A stretch of DNA of 64,000 nt from UBA8106 sp913052135 (GTDB lineage: Bacteria; Acidobacteriota; Vicinamibacteria; Vicinamibacterales; UBA823), in the NCBI GenBank assembly GCA_913052135.1, contig CAJXDY010000001.1, positions 42,081 through 106,080 of the forward strand. Reading direction: 5' to 3'. The notes beneath the pieces are model-generated. The model was not told the DNA's origin. It made no database searches and saw only the letters and a program-made list of their open reading frames with translations. A program made the translations under genes and the position numbers. Within the stretch, counting starts at the first letter, position 1. Each line of letters begins with the position of its first letter. Of this stretch, positions 36,254-45,851 are shown piece by piece.

Positions 36254-37315
36254 TCAAAACGTTATAGCAGGTCCGCCAATACTGGATTCGTCCTCGATGA
36301 TGGTGCCCTTTATAGGCTCGATGTCGTTTCCAATTTTACAGGCGTGACCAACAATCAGATGGCGAAGGACGGTGCGGCTTCCAATTGTGGTATGAGGCCA
36401 GATGATCGAGTGTTCAAGCACGGCGCCTTCATGTATCTTGCAGTTACGATTAATCACTGCGTATGGTCCAATTTTAGCACCAGACTCAACGGTAACGTTT
36501 TCACCGATAAAGCAGGGCCCAATGAATTGAGCTGTTTCCGATATGTTCGCGCTAGGACTCAGAACGACTTGGTCAGCTTCTGAAGAGCGAAAGGGCTGGA
36601 CATCGAATTGGTGGTCCATGATATCCCAGTGTATTTGTCGGTATTTTTCTGGAGTTCCGATGTCAATCCAGTAACCGTGAGAAATGTAAGCTTGGAATTT
36701 CTCTTTATTTTTAATTAAGGACGGGAAAAAGCTGCGTTCCAGCGACCAATTGGTATTTTCTGGAATGCGGTCCAAAGTGTCTGACTCAAGAACGTATATT
36801 CCAGCATTGATTGTGTTACTAGCAATATGGCCAGGTTCTGGTTTCTCAAGGAAACACTTTACATTGCCTTCAAGGTCAGTCTCGACGAGACCATAGGCTG
36901 CTGGATCGTCAATCTGTGTTAAGACGATAGTCGCTCGCGCGTCTTGTTGACGATGCTTATCCAGCACATCAGCAAGATCGAGTTGAGCTAATACATCTCC
37001 GTTAAAAACTAAAATGCTGTCGTCGATGTATTGTTTCGCATACCTGACTGCCCCTGCAGTTCCCAGAGGTGCTGGTTCTACAACGTAGCGGATCTTAAAC
37101 GGAAATGATTCATCGGCTTTCAGCGAGTCTTCGATGCGATCTGGTTGGTAGTTCAGACTGAGTATTACTTCGTCAATCTCTGATATTTGAGCGAGTGCTT
37201 CCAGCTGGTAAGCCAGGAACGGCCTATCAAAAATTGGAACGACTGGCTTGGGGGTCTTTAAGGTAAGTGGGCGTAACCGGGTTCCCTTACCACCTACAAG
37301 CAGGATAGCTTTCAT
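36254..37315 (-). CDS. Mannose-1-phosphate guanylyltransferase-like NDP-sugar pyrophosphorylase
   Basis: A 353-residue nucleotidyltransferase. GGKGTRLRPLTLKTPKPVVPI at the N-terminus binds NTP, and the C-terminal 100 residues show left-handed beta-helix repeats (SANISETAQFIGPC, VTVESGAKIGPYAVI). The sequence resembles GDP-mannose and glucose-1-phosphate nucleotidyltransferases; the specific sugar is not determined. Starts divergently from pgsA. Confidence 0.9.
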   Translation of the reverse strand: MKAILLVGGKGTRLRPLTLKTPKPVVPIFDRPFLAYQLEALAQISEIDEVILSLNYQPDRIEDSLKADESFPFKIRYVVEPAPLGTAGAVRYAKQYIDDSILVFNGDVLAQLDLADVLDKHRQQDARATIVLTQIDDPAAYGLVETDLEGNVKCFLEKPEPGHIASNTINAGIYVLESDTLDRIPENTNWSLERSFFPSLIKNKEKFQAYISHGYWIDIGTPEKYRQIHWDIMDHQFDVQPFRSSEADQVVLSPSANISETAQFIGPCFIGENVTVESGAKIGPYAVINRNCKIHEGAVLEHSIIWPHTTIGSRTVLRHLIVGHACKIGNDIEPIKGTIIEDESSIGGPAITF

Positions 37316-37399
37316 ATTTAGCCTCGCACATTACCTGAATGCTTGGTTATGATGATTTGTCAGGCTACAATTGTTCCTCTACATGCTGGTAAAGGCAAT

Positions 37400-37966
37400 A
37401 TGCGTCGAATAAATTTACCCAACTCTTTAACTCTCGCCAGAATATTTCTGATTCCTCTGCTTGTGGTTGTGTTGCTTACAAATTTTGAGGGGCGACTCAT
37501 TTTCGGTGTCCGCAAAGAATTAATTGGCGTGATTATTTTTGGTGTCGCGGCTTTTACTGACTGGCTTGATGGATATTTGGCCAGACGTCGCCATCAAGTG
37601 ACGACTCTTGGTCAGTTAATGGATCCTCTCGCAGACAAGCTTCTCATAACTGCTGCTTTTATTTCTCTCGTGCAAATGGATTTAGCGCCAGCATGGATGG
37701 TGGCGATTATCCTCGGGCGCGAAATTGGTATTACCGTGCTCAGAAGCATTGCTTATTCCCGTGGTATTACGATTGAGGCTTCTGTATTAGGAAAAATTAA
37801 AATGGTGGCGCAGGTTGCAGCCATCGTGTTGTTAATTTTGGGAAGAGATTATCTGCAGGAATTTTTTATCTTTGGGGAAATAGCCCTGTGGGTTGTCCTT
37901 CTAACGGCTCTTGGTTCTGCGTTTGATTATTATCGAAAATACCATCATGCTGTCAGCCTAAGATGA
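37400..37966 (+). CDS. pgsA: CDP-diacylglycerol-glycerol-3-phosphate 3-phosphatidyltransferase
   Basis: Makes phosphatidylglycerol phosphate. The CDP-alcohol phosphotransferase motif is in DWLDGYLARRRHQVTTLGQ followed by LMDPLADK. There are about five to six membrane helices. The ATG at 37400 follows AAAGG by about 5 bases and begins MRRINLPNSLTLARI, typical of PgsA; the open frame back to 37343 lacks a good ribosome site. Length about 188 residues, normal for the family. Confidence 0.9.
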   Translation: MRRINLPNSLTLARIFLIPLLVVVLLTNFEGRLIFGVRKELIGVIIFGVAAFTDWLDGYLARRRHQVTTLGQLMDPLADKLLITAAFISLVQMDLAPAWMVAIILGREIGITVLRSIAYSRGITIEASVLGKIKMVAQVAAIVLLILGRDYLQEFFIFGEIALWVVLLTALGSAFDYYRKYHHAVSLR

Positions 37967-38012
37967 GCAGGGTTTTATCCATAATAAATCGTGTGTAAGT
38001 CTGTTTTGGGCG

Positions 38013-38816
38013 TTACGGTGACGACTTTTTTAACTCTGCGATTCTTACGGTCGCAGCTGTAGTCCACTCACTACTAGCAAATTCATCTATAAGTCGTTCG
38101 AAGTAGGGTAATGCTTCAGCTTCTGAGTTCATTCTCACGAGGGATTCGGCCAGATAATAATAGGCGTGGTCTAGGTCGCTGAATTCTGGGTCGTCTTTTA
38201 AAAGCTGACGGAGGCGCTGTATGGCACCGGGCCACCAGCGGTGGTCAAAGTAGAAACGGGCGACGCGTAGTTCTGATATTCCTTGGAGGTCTTTAACCTC
38301 TCGAAGTGCTGTTAGTGTTTCGTCGCGGTATTGACTCTCTGGATAAGTGTCGAGAAAAAGATTAAACGATTCAATTGCACCTTGCGTTTGTGTTTGATCG
38401 CGGTCTGGGCCAAGTGTCGCTTCAAAATAGGTCATTCCGATCATGTATTGTGCATAATCGGCTTGAGCATTGGTTGGGAAAAAACGGATAAACTCCTGAA
38501 ATTCGCTTCTTGCTTCGATAAGTGAAATGAGTCCACCTTGAAAAAAATGGGATCTGCCAAGTCCGATTTTTGCGTCGAAACGATATGAACTTTGTGGGAA
38601 GGTATCAACGATTCGTCGGAAGAGTGCACGTGCACGAAGCCACTTCCTCTCTTCCATTGCGGCTTGTCCGGTTTCGTATAAATACGTGTCGGGTTCAGGA
38701 TGACCTTCAGGTATATTGTCGTACACGGTAGGTGCGCAGTTCACACTGGAGATCAATATGATGGCTGCAAGAAACTGAATACAAGGCAGCGATCTTCCGT
38801 AGGCACCTAGACGCAT
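38013..38816 (-). CDS. bamD: Outer-membrane assembly lipoprotein BamD-like
   Basis: A 267-residue lipoprotein candidate (hydrophobic run ILISSVNC) with TPR-type repeats: RKWLRARALFRRIVDTFPQS, ARSEFQEFIRFFPTNAQADY and SFNLFLDTYPESQYRDE. This matches BamD, the essential partner of BamA in barrel assembly. Its start shares a base with the stop of the epimerase (TAATG). The presence of BamD supports a Gram-negative cell. Confidence 0.87.
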   Translation of the reverse strand: MRLGAYGRSLPCIQFLAAIILISSVNCAPTVYDNIPEGHPEPDTYLYETGQAAMEERKWLRARALFRRIVDTFPQSSYRFDAKIGLGRSHFFQGGLISLIEARSEFQEFIRFFPTNAQADYAQYMIGMTYFEATLGPDRDQTQTQGAIESFNLFLDTYPESQYRDETLTALREVKDLQGISELRVARFYFDHRWWPGAIQRLRQLLKDDPEFSDLDHAYYYLAESLVRMNSEAEALPYFERLIDEFASSEWTTAATVRIAELKKSSP

Positions 38817-39763
38817 TACGAGACCACCTTAGTGCTCGATATCCACTGGTATTCTGCCTGAATCCCATCTGCTAGGGAAACTGAAGGTTCATAGTTCAAA
38901 TCCTGACGGGCTCGTGTTATATCAGCGTAAGTATCGCGCATATCACCGCGCTGACTTGTTTCATATTTAATGTCTAGCGATCGACCTATGCACGAGGAAA
39001 TTAGATCGAGTGATTGAGAGAGTGTGACGGGAGACCCACCGCCTATGTTGTATATATTGCCTGACCGACCAATCTTTGATGCAGCGATCGTTGCATCAAC
39101 GACATCTTGGACAAACGTAAAATCTCTGGTTTGTTGACCATCACCGTATAGAGTGATCGAAGATCCGCTTATCGCTGCAGTCAAGAATCTATGAAATGCC
39201 ATATCAGGGCGTTGACGCGGTCCGTAAACTGTAAAATATCGAAGAGAAACGGTCGGAAGTCCGTAACTTCTATGGTACAGCATGCAAAGATGTTCCGCCG
39301 CTAGTTTTGTTAATCCGTAGGGTGAGATAGGTAGCGGCAACGCATCTTCACGCATCGGCAATGGAGCTTTCTCTCCGTACACAGAGGAGCTTGATGCATA
39401 GACAAAGCGCTCAATCCTACTTTTTAGACAAGCTTCCAATAGGGTCTGTGTAGCATTAATGTTAAGAGTTGTGTACACGCTAAAATTCATGCCCCAGCTC
39501 GTGCGGACCCCAGCCTGTGCTGCTAAATGAAATACATGTGTACAATCACGAAGGTAGGTTGAAAGATCCATCGCTTCTATAGATCCCTCGACGAGTTGAA
39601 ATCGTGAGCTAGCGCTCAATTTCTCGAGATTGGCGATCTTAATCTCCCGAGCATAATAGTCGGTGAATGAGTCGACACCAATTACATCCGCGCCCTCTTG
39701 AATCAATGATTCTGCAAGTTGGGATCCGATGAATCCTGCGACTCCAGTGACAAGCGCCTTCAT
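38816..39763 (-). CDS. NAD-dependent nucleotide-sugar epimerase (UDP-glucuronate epimerase-like)
   Basis: Extended SDR, about 315 residues. TGVAGFIGSQLAESL binds NAD and YGLTKLAAEH holds the catalytic Tyr and Lys; YASSSSVYGE is the Ser-containing motif. The best family match by pattern is UDP-glucuronate/galacturonate 4-epimerases. The ATG at 39763 overlaps the thioesterase stop (ATGA) and begins MKALVTGV; the upstream open frame would run into that gene. Confidence 0.9.
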   Translation of the reverse strand: MKALVTGVAGFIGSQLAESLIQEGADVIGVDSFTDYYAREIKIANLEKLSASSRFQLVEGSIEAMDLSTYLRDCTHVFHLAAQAGVRTSWGMNFSVYTTLNINATQTLLEACLKSRIERFVYASSSSVYGEKAPLPMREDALPLPISPYGLTKLAAEHLCMLYHRSYGLPTVSLRYFTVYGPRQRPDMAFHRFLTAAISGSSITLYGDGQQTRDFTFVQDVVDATIAASKIGRSGNIYNIGGGSPVTLSQSLDLISSCIGRSLDIKYETSQRGDMRDTYADITRARQDLNYEPSVSLADGIQAEYQWISSTKVVS

Positions 39764-40158
39764 TGAAGACCTACACAAATTCGATCTGGAAGTCGGCAAG
39801 GTCGGCCTTGATTGTTGACAGCGGCATGAACAGTGCGACCTGAGACATTTATTGCCTTGTCTGACCGTCGTACAATTTCATAATCGAACGCGATCCTTAC
39901 GGCGGACAAGAGAGTGCCTTTGGTGCCAATCTCAAGCTCGTCGTCATAATGCGCGGACTGGCGATATTGGCATTGCGCTTCAATGACGGGAAGAGCAATA
40001 CCCGAATCTTCCATCTCTCGATAACTCCAGCCTAGACTGCGCAGTAATTCGGTTCGGCCAATTTCGAACCAAACAAAGTAGTTCGCGTAGTACACAACGC
40101 CCATTTTGTCAGTTTCGGCGTACCTGACTCGCACAAGCGAAGAGGATGATGTGCTCAC
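39760..40158 (-). CDS. Acyl-CoA thioesterase, YbgC/4HBT family
   Basis: A 132-residue hotdog-fold thioesterase. YAETDKMGVVYYANYFVW holds the catalytic Asp and Tyr-rich core of YbgC-like enzymes, which cluster with tol-pal genes in proteobacteria; here the neighbours are envelope-related. The start overlaps the rpe stop by 4 bases. Confidence 0.9.
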   Translation of the reverse strand: MSTSSSSLVRVRYAETDKMGVVYYANYFVWFEIGRTELLRSLGWSYREMEDSGIALPVIEAQCQYRQSAHYDDELEIGTKGTLLSAVRIAFDYEIVRRSDKAINVSGRTVHAAVNNQGRPCRLPDRICVGLQ

Positions 40159-40844
40159 GTCTTTTTTCGTCCCCTTTGAAGTAGTCCGGCGCTTCCCGCC
40201 ATCCGAAGTATTTCAATTGCTTGAGAAGGATCTGGTGAACCGAATATAGCTGAACCCGCTACCAGCATATCTGCACCGGCCGCTACAACATCTCCGGCAT
40301 TTGACTGACTAATACCACCGTCCACTTCGATAGGCGCCTCATTCTTAGCTTTTTCAAGAATCTCTTGGATCGCAACAATTTTCGTCAAGGTTCGAGGAAT
40401 GAATTTCTGTCCTCCAAAACCTGGATTTACAGACATTACCAAGATGAAGTCCACCTCTGTGGCGATTTCGTTAAGAACGCTCTCCGGGGTCGATGGGTTC
40501 AGCGCGACACCGGCTTGGACGCCCAGTTTCTTGATCTCAGTTAGTGTTTTGTGAAGATGTGGTGTGGCTTCTACGTGGACTGACAAGAAGTCCGCGCCAG
40601 CATCAGCAAAGGTAGTCAGATATCTCGCAGGATCGGCAATCATTAGATGGACGTCAAGGGGAAGGGAAGTAACACGCTTGATCGCTCGAACCACAGGTGG
40701 ACCGATTGTAATGTTTGGCACAAAATGTCCATCCATTACATCGACATGGATAAGGTCCGCTCCTCCTCGTTCCGCCGTTGCGATCTCCTCACCCAAGGCA
40801 GAGAAATCGGCTGCAAGAATTGAAGGCGCGATACGGACCGTCAA
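40155..40844 (-). CDS. rpe: Ribulose-phosphate 3-epimerase
   Basis: Interconverts ribulose-5-phosphate and xylulose-5-phosphate. A 229-residue TIM barrel with APSILAADFSALGEE, VDVMDGHFVPNITIGP, VMSVNPGFGGQKF and EVDGGIS, all family signatures including the metal-binding His and Asp. It overlaps the flanking genes by 4 bases on each side. Confidence 0.96.
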   Translation of the reverse strand: MTVRIAPSILAADFSALGEEIATAERGGADLIHVDVMDGHFVPNITIGPPVVRAIKRVTSLPLDVHLMIADPARYLTTFADAGADFLSVHVEATPHLHKTLTEIKKLGVQAGVALNPSTPESVLNEIATEVDFILVMSVNPGFGGQKFIPRTLTKIVAIQEILEKAKNEAPIEVDGGISQSNAGDVVAAGADMLVAGSAIFGSPDPSQAIEILRMAGSAGLLQRGRKKT

Positions 40845-41566
40845 CGGCTCACCTCAAGTGAAATCGGTTCACCTGGAGAGATTTGAAAACCGGCCTGTGG
40901 GTATTGTCGCAGAACGATACCTGGTGGAATATTGGGATACGAATGGTCGCTTGTGACAGTTACACGAAACCCTTGACTGCGAAGAGCGGCTGTAGCTGCA
41001 TCTACTTCGGCTCCAATCAGATCAGACATTACATAGGTTGAAGTGCGTTCACCTTGGTTAATCAGGATCGAGACTGTCGAGCTAGTAGTTGCAGGTGGTG
41101 GATCTTGTGCAACCACCGCACCATCAGGGTATCGATTTGATCTCATTCTGGCGATTCGAAGAAGTTCAATCCTGTCCTCTCGTAGGCGGAGTTGGGTTGT
41201 ACCTTCAGTTTCACCAATCAGGCTAGGTAGCTGGCTCGGGCTAGCGCCAGCACTAACCCACACCTTAATTGTACGTTGTCGGCGCGTGGCTACTCCGGCT
41301 TTTGGATCTTGCAGCATGATCGCTCCAGCTGGAATTGTGGGATGCAATCGACGGCTTGTGTCGATACGTATGCGAAGACCAAGGTCCTCTGTTGCTGTCT
41401 TACCCTCGTCAAGAGGTTTCCCCATCAGGTCAGGGACTGTAACCTCAAGTGACTTAAGAGAAATTCGCATTCCTGCAAATGCGAAAAGCAAGAAAGTGGC
41501 ACCTAATGCCGCAATCCAGATCAGCGTTTTTGCAAGAGACCATAGTTTCTCTGGTAGAGCCATCAA
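40841..41566 (-). CDS. PASTA-domain membrane protein
   Basis: A 241-residue protein with an N-terminal transmembrane segment and three PASTA repeats (VPDLMGKPLDEGK, LPSLIGETEGTTQLRLRE, MSDLIGAEVDAATAALRSQGF). PASTA repeats bind peptidoglycan fragments in penicillin-binding proteins and Ser/Thr kinases; no kinase or transpeptidase domain is present here. It sits between rsmB and rpe, an arrangement seen in some bacteria where a PASTA kinase is near fmt-rsmB-rpe. Confidence 0.87.
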   Translation of the reverse strand: MMALPEKLWSLAKTLIWIAALGATFLLFAFAGMRISLKSLEVTVPDLMGKPLDEGKTATEDLGLRIRIDTSRRLHPTIPAGAIMLQDPKAGVATRRQRTIKVWVSAGASPSQLPSLIGETEGTTQLRLREDRIELLRIARMRSNRYPDGAVVAQDPPPATTSSTVSILINQGERTSTYVMSDLIGAEVDAATAALRSQGFRVTVTSDHSYPNIPPGIVLRQYPQAGFQISPGEPISLEVSR

Positions 41567-41612
41567 ATATAAAATTTACAACATGTCATTGCTGTACACA
41601 ATGCTCAGATCG

Positions 41613-43022
41613 CTAGTCAGAAACCAGAACAGTAGCAAAGAAAGCGTCAAGGCCGTGCAAAAATGGATAGGTTCGGAGGTGCCCAGACGAGTTAATGGCG
41701 GATGTTAACGTTACACTCAAGCTGTCTCTGAGTGATTTAGCATCAAGAATTGAAAATTTGGGATGCAATTTAAGGAATGAAACGATCACTTCCTCATTTT
41801 CTTCAGGTTCACTTGAGCAGGTCGAATAGAGAAGTCTACCGCCGCTTTTAACAGCCTGCGAAGCCTGTTCAAGAATTGAGAGCTGTATTTCAGCCATTTT
41901 CGAAAAGTCATTCGGTTGGCATCGCCATCGAATATCGGGGTCGGTTCGGATCGTGCCAAGTCCTGTGCAAGGCGCATCAACAACAACGCAGTCAAATGAG
42001 TGTGAGAATGGGGAGCCAGCTACGAAGTCAGCTTGGGCGATACGTATGTTTGTCGCACCACTATGCCTAATGGTTTTCGCAAGTAATGCTATGCGAGACT
42101 TTCGAACATCCGTGGCCACCAGAAAACCACTGTTGTTCATATCGGCTGCAAGAGCTGTGGTCTTTCCTCCAGGGGCAGCGCACGTGTCAAGAACCTGTTG
42201 TCCTGATTGGACATTAGCTAGGCATGAAATTAATTGTGATGCTTCACTTTGAAAAAAAAATTTTCCGGATTGAGCAAGAGGTGTATGTAGAGGATTACCC
42301 TCTAGAACGATCAATCCATCAGGTGCATGCCTAGCTTGTGTGACGTGAACGGCATGTTGTTCTAATTCTTTTATTAATGTGTCTCGGTCGGTTTTGATGC
42401 GATTGGTTCTTAGAGTAAGAGGTGCAGGAGTGTTATTGAAATGCGCCCAAGCTAGGGTGGAGGAGTATCCATAACGGATAATCCAACGCTCGACGAGCCA
42501 ACGCGGGTGTGATTCTGTCGTGCTTAAATAATCTAGAGTGGCATCCTGCAGCGGCTGCGGCCAATCTTCGAAGGATGTGTTCTCATGGGCAGCAAGTTCT
42601 TCCGGATCTGGTTGAGCTGGCAGTGGAGGTTCGTGTCGAACCCTTGTCATAGATCGCAGTACGGCATTGACAAATCCTGCCGCGTGAGCGCGTCCTATTT
42701 CGCGAGTGAGATTGACAGCGTCGTTTACTATAGCTGCGATTGGTACACGATCTTGCCGAAATATTTGATATGCGCTGATACGCAATAAATCCAATATTCG
42801 AGGGTCCAGCTTGCTATTTGGTCGATGTGCACATTCTTGAATCACATGATCTAGCATGCCTTGCCACCGTAGCGTTCCTGTAACGATGTCTGCAGCTAAC
42901 GAGCGGTCGCGCTTATCTGATAAATCTTGACGCGTCTTGTTCAGAGCTTGAGGCAGGCTCGCTCTCTTCTGTGTCACACTCCAGAACGCATAGAATGCTG
43001 CGCTACGAGCTGGACTAGTCAT
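41613..43022 (-). CDS. rsmB: 16S rRNA (cytosine-967-C5) methyltransferase
   Basis: A 469-residue RNA m5C methyltransferase. An N-terminal NusB-like helical domain (residues 1-140) precedes the methylase domain. SAM is bound by DTCAAPGGKTTALAADM; the catalytic Cys pair lies in VDAPCTGLGTI and YSTCSSEPEENE. The start overlaps the fmt stop by 4 bases. Confidence 0.94.
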   Translation of the reverse strand: MTSPARSAAFYAFWSVTQKRASLPQALNKTRQDLSDKRDRSLAADIVTGTLRWQGMLDHVIQECAHRPNSKLDPRILDLLRISAYQIFRQDRVPIAAIVNDAVNLTREIGRAHAAGFVNAVLRSMTRVRHEPPLPAQPDPEELAAHENTSFEDWPQPLQDATLDYLSTTESHPRWLVERWIIRYGYSSTLAWAHFNNTPAPLTLRTNRIKTDRDTLIKELEQHAVHVTQARHAPDGLIVLEGNPLHTPLAQSGKFFFQSEASQLISCLANVQSGQQVLDTCAAPGGKTTALAADMNNSGFLVATDVRKSRIALLAKTIRHSGATNIRIAQADFVAGSPFSHSFDCVVVDAPCTGLGTIRTDPDIRWRCQPNDFSKMAEIQLSILEQASQAVKSGGRLLYSTCSSEPEENEEVIVSFLKLHPKFSILDAKSLRDSLSVTLTSAINSSGHLRTYPFLHGLDAFFATVLVSD

Positions 43023-43981
43023 ACCTGAGCCAGTGACTGAAACTTCGCATCTGGAGTTATGTGGTAGCCAGATACGAAGTCCCGAATGGACATAGGACGC
43101 CGACCTTCAGGTTGAATTTTCAGAATGGATAAACCAACTGAATCGCCGGTGCCAATCACTAGAGCCTTTGAGTTAACAGCTACGATCTGTCCTGGAGATT
43201 GTTTAGCCTGTTTCTCAAAAGGATGCAACGGTGGAGCACTTTCTAGTATTAGGTATCGATTTCGATCCCAATATGTAAATGCATGAGGCCAAGGATGGAG
43301 GGCCCGGATCTTGTTGTGAACAGACATTGCAGGTGTTTCCCAATCGATTAATCCATCAGTCTTCTTAAGACGATGCGCGTAACTTGCAGCATTATGATCC
43401 TGTGGTTGTTCCCTTAACTGATCAGCAAGAACTTGATCGACGGTTTCAGTTAAAAGTTTGGCCCCAATGACCGCTAACGCTTGCTCCACCTCTAATGCAT
43501 TTTCGGTGAGTGCAATTGGTCGACTGTTAGTTGCTAGTATTGGTCCTGCATCGAGGTTAGAGACGACACGCATAATTGTGATTCCGGTCTCTAATCGTCC
43601 ATCTAGAATCGCCCGCTGGATTGGTGCTGCACCACGATAATCTGGTAGCAGTGATGCGTGTACGTTAATGAAGCCGTAAGGAGGCAGTTTCAATAGTTCG
43701 TCAGGTAAAATTTGTCCATAGGCGGCAATCACGCCGAGATCTGGTTTGGTGTCTGAGAGTAACTGTCGAAATTTAGCGTCTTGAACTTGTGTAGGGTTAA
43801 ACACCTTCAGTTGATGTTCAAGCGCAAACGTTTTGATGGGTGAAGTGCGGGTTTTCTGCCCGCGGTCACGCCGGCGATCAGGTTGGGTCACCACTGCGAC
43901 TACAGAATGAGACGATTCTACAAGTCGACAGAGCGTTGGAAGAGCGAATTCTGGTGTTCCAAAAAATGCGATCCTCACCAT
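43019..43981 (-). CDS. fmt: Methionyl-tRNA formyltransferase
   Basis: Formylates initiator Met-tRNA. A 320-residue enzyme with MVRIAFFGTPEFALPTL at the N-terminus and NVHASLLPDYRGAAPIQRAI, which contains the folate-binding and catalytic Asn/His residues. Typical partner of def, whose reading frame it overlaps by 7 bases. Confidence 0.97.
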   Translation of the reverse strand: MVRIAFFGTPEFALPTLCRLVESSHSVVAVVTQPDRRRDRGQKTRTSPIKTFALEHQLKVFNPTQVQDAKFRQLLSDTKPDLGVIAAYGQILPDELLKLPPYGFINVHASLLPDYRGAAPIQRAILDGRLETGITIMRVVSNLDAGPILATNSRPIALTENALEVEQALAVIGAKLLTETVDQVLADQLREQPQDHNAASYAHRLKKTDGLIDWETPAMSVHNKIRALHPWPHAFTYWDRNRYLILESAPPLHPFEKQAKQSPGQIVAVNSKALVIGTGDSVGLSILKIQPEGRRPMSIRDFVSGYHITPDAKFQSLAQV

Positions 43982-44484
43982 TGGTCCTGACGTTTAAGTT
44001 TATCCATGCGTCGGATTATCAGACTTCGTTTGATGCCTTTTAGTCGATCGACAAACAGTCGTCCGTCAAGATGATCTATTTCATGTTGAAAAGCTCTGGC
44101 CAACAAGTCACCACCTTCAATCTGTAACTCTTTACCTTGGCGGTCAAGTCCGGCTACAAGTATTCGTGAGGGTCGAGGAACGGTTGCCGTGAACCCGGGT
44201 AAACTAAGACAACCTTCCTCCTCTAATTGTGTGCCGTCGTATTCGATCACTCTGGGATTAATGACCACGTAGACTTCAGAAGATTGTTCTCCTCCAGACA
44301 AATCGATCACAAAAATCCTGAGCCCAACTCCAATTTGAGGCGCAGCCAGCCCTATCCCTTGAGCTGCATACATCGATTCAATCATGTCGTCGATAAGGGA
44401 TTGAATATCAGAAGTTAAATGTTCAACAAGTTCTGCAGGCTGATGGAGCGTGACGTTACCGTGTTTGACGATAGGCCGAAGCAT
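43975..44484 (-). CDS. def: Peptide deformylase
   Basis: Removes the N-formyl group from nascent proteins. A 169-residue enzyme with motifs GIGLAAPQIGV, EEGCLSLPG and QHEIDHLDG, giving the Cys and two His metal ligands and the Glu. Lies 21 bases after aroC and heads a translation-initiation pair with fmt. Confidence 0.97.
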   Translation of the reverse strand: MLRPIVKHGNVTLHQPAELVEHLTSDIQSLIDDMIESMYAAQGIGLAAPQIGVGLRIFVIDLSGGEQSSEVYVVINPRVIEYDGTQLEEEGCLSLPGFTATVPRPSRILVAGLDRQGKELQIEGGDLLARAFQHEIDHLDGRLFVDRLKGIKRSLIIRRMDKLKRQDQW

Positions 44485-44505
44485 CTTAGGTTACCAGCCT
44501 ATGAA

Positions 44506-45738
44506 CTAGTTCATTGATTCGTCTCGTCCAGTCACCACTTCGACGAAGGAATCTGTATTTCCAAAATGCTTAGATAGCTCGGCAATAGAGTCACCACCGA
44601 ATTTTTCCATGAAAGCGTCAGCCAAAACCAAGCAAACTACAGCTTCAGCGACTACAGCTGCTGCTGGTACAGCACAAACATCGCTTCGTTCAACAGTAGC
44701 TTCTGCCTCAGTCATGGTCGAGAGGTCTACGGACCTGAGAGGCTTCATTAATGTTGAGATAGGTTTCATGCAGGCTGAGAGGCGGATTTCTTCACCATTG
44801 CTGACTCCTCCTTCGAGCCCTCCCGCGTTATTGGTTGGACGACTGATTCCCAAAGGCTGTTTGCTGCTAGCTTTTGTAGTAGAACTCAGTACTATTTCGT
44901 CGTGGACTTGCGATCCCAATAACTCCGCTACTGCAGGACCTCGGCCGATACCGACTGATTTGATTGCAGGGATAGACATTAAAGCTTGGGCAAAACGTCC
45001 ATCTAGTTTTCGATCCCATTGCACATAGCTGCCGAGTCCAACTGGGACTCCATGAACGATTACCTCGAACGTGCCTCCCAAGGTGTCTCCCGCCGCCCGG
45101 GCCTTATCAATAGCGGCAGTCATCTGTTTTTCCAGCTCGCGATCGACGCATCGAAGAGGTGAGTCAGCCGGTATTGCCTGTGCCTTTTTGAAAGTTACGG
45201 CCAAAGGATCGTTTAGAGATAAGCCGCCTATCCTAGTAACGTGACTGATAATTTCGATTCCGAAATGTTGCAGAAGTTGTCGAGCTATCGCCCCTGCTGC
45301 AACCCTTGCCGCTGTTTCCCGTGCGCTTGCTCTTTCGAGAACATCTCGAATATCTTGCCTGGCGTATTTCAAGCTTCCTGCAAGGTCCGCATGGCCAGGT
45401 CGAGGTTTCGAAACGACTGGTCTTGAGCGTGACTTTTCATCAGGCTCATGGTTGTCAGGCGCTTCAACCCTCATGGTGCTTTCCCAGTTAATCCAGTCCT
45501 TGTTTTCAATAAGCATGGAAATAGGACCGCCGATCGTCTGTCCAGCTCGGACTCCAGATAAGATCTGGGCGCGATCGGATTCGATTTTCATACGATTTCC
45601 ACGGCCGTATCCACCTTGGCGACGACGAAGATCATTCGTAATGGCGTCGAAATCTAGTGTTAGGCCAGCGGGAATTCCTTCAAGAATAACCACCAAGCTC
45701 TGACCATGAGATTCACCTGCTGTTAAGAAACGCAACAT
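44506..45738 (-). CDS. aroC: Chorismate synthase
   Basis: Last step of the shikimate pathway. Length 410 residues, somewhat longer than the 360 typical in E. coli. FLTAGESHGQSL at the N-terminus and RRQGGYGRGNRM and ARASARETAARVAAG-like motifs match the family. It is separate from the aromatic superoperon at 51673 but feeds it chorismate. A 113-base gap upstream holds no gene. Confidence 0.95.
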   Translation of the reverse strand: MLRFLTAGESHGQSLVVILEGIPAGLTLDFDAITNDLRRRQGGYGRGNRMKIESDRAQILSGVRAGQTIGGPISMLIENKDWINWESTMRVEAPDNHEPDEKSRSRPVVSKPRPGHADLAGSLKYARQDIRDVLERASARETAARVAAGAIARQLLQHFGIEIISHVTRIGGLSLNDPLAVTFKKAQAIPADSPLRCVDRELEKQMTAAIDKARAAGDTLGGTFEVIVHGVPVGLGSYVQWDRKLDGRFAQALMSIPAIKSVGIGRGPAVAELLGSQVHDEIVLSSTTKASSKQPLGISRPTNNAGGLEGGVSNGEEIRLSACMKPISTLMKPLRSVDLSTMTEAEATVERSDVCAVPAAAVVAEAVVCLVLADAFMEKFGGDSIAELSKHFGNTDSFVEVVTGRDESMN

Positions 45739-45851
45739 ATACAGTTATTTTACACGAAGTTATGGAAGCCTTTTACCAGAGTGTCAGACTGTCCGTTTCC
45801 TGCCGACCGAGCGGTTTCGATGATTCGTAGTGAATCGCCAGGGTGTAGAAG

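Noticed and set aside
41043..41708. A 221-residue plus-strand ORF
   Set aside because: Shadow of the PASTA-domain gene, Ser/Arg-rich with no family resemblance.
45739..45851. Possible promoter for aroC in the 113-base gap (TAAAAT on the minus strand)
   Set aside because: No credible -35 at the right spacing, so not annotated.
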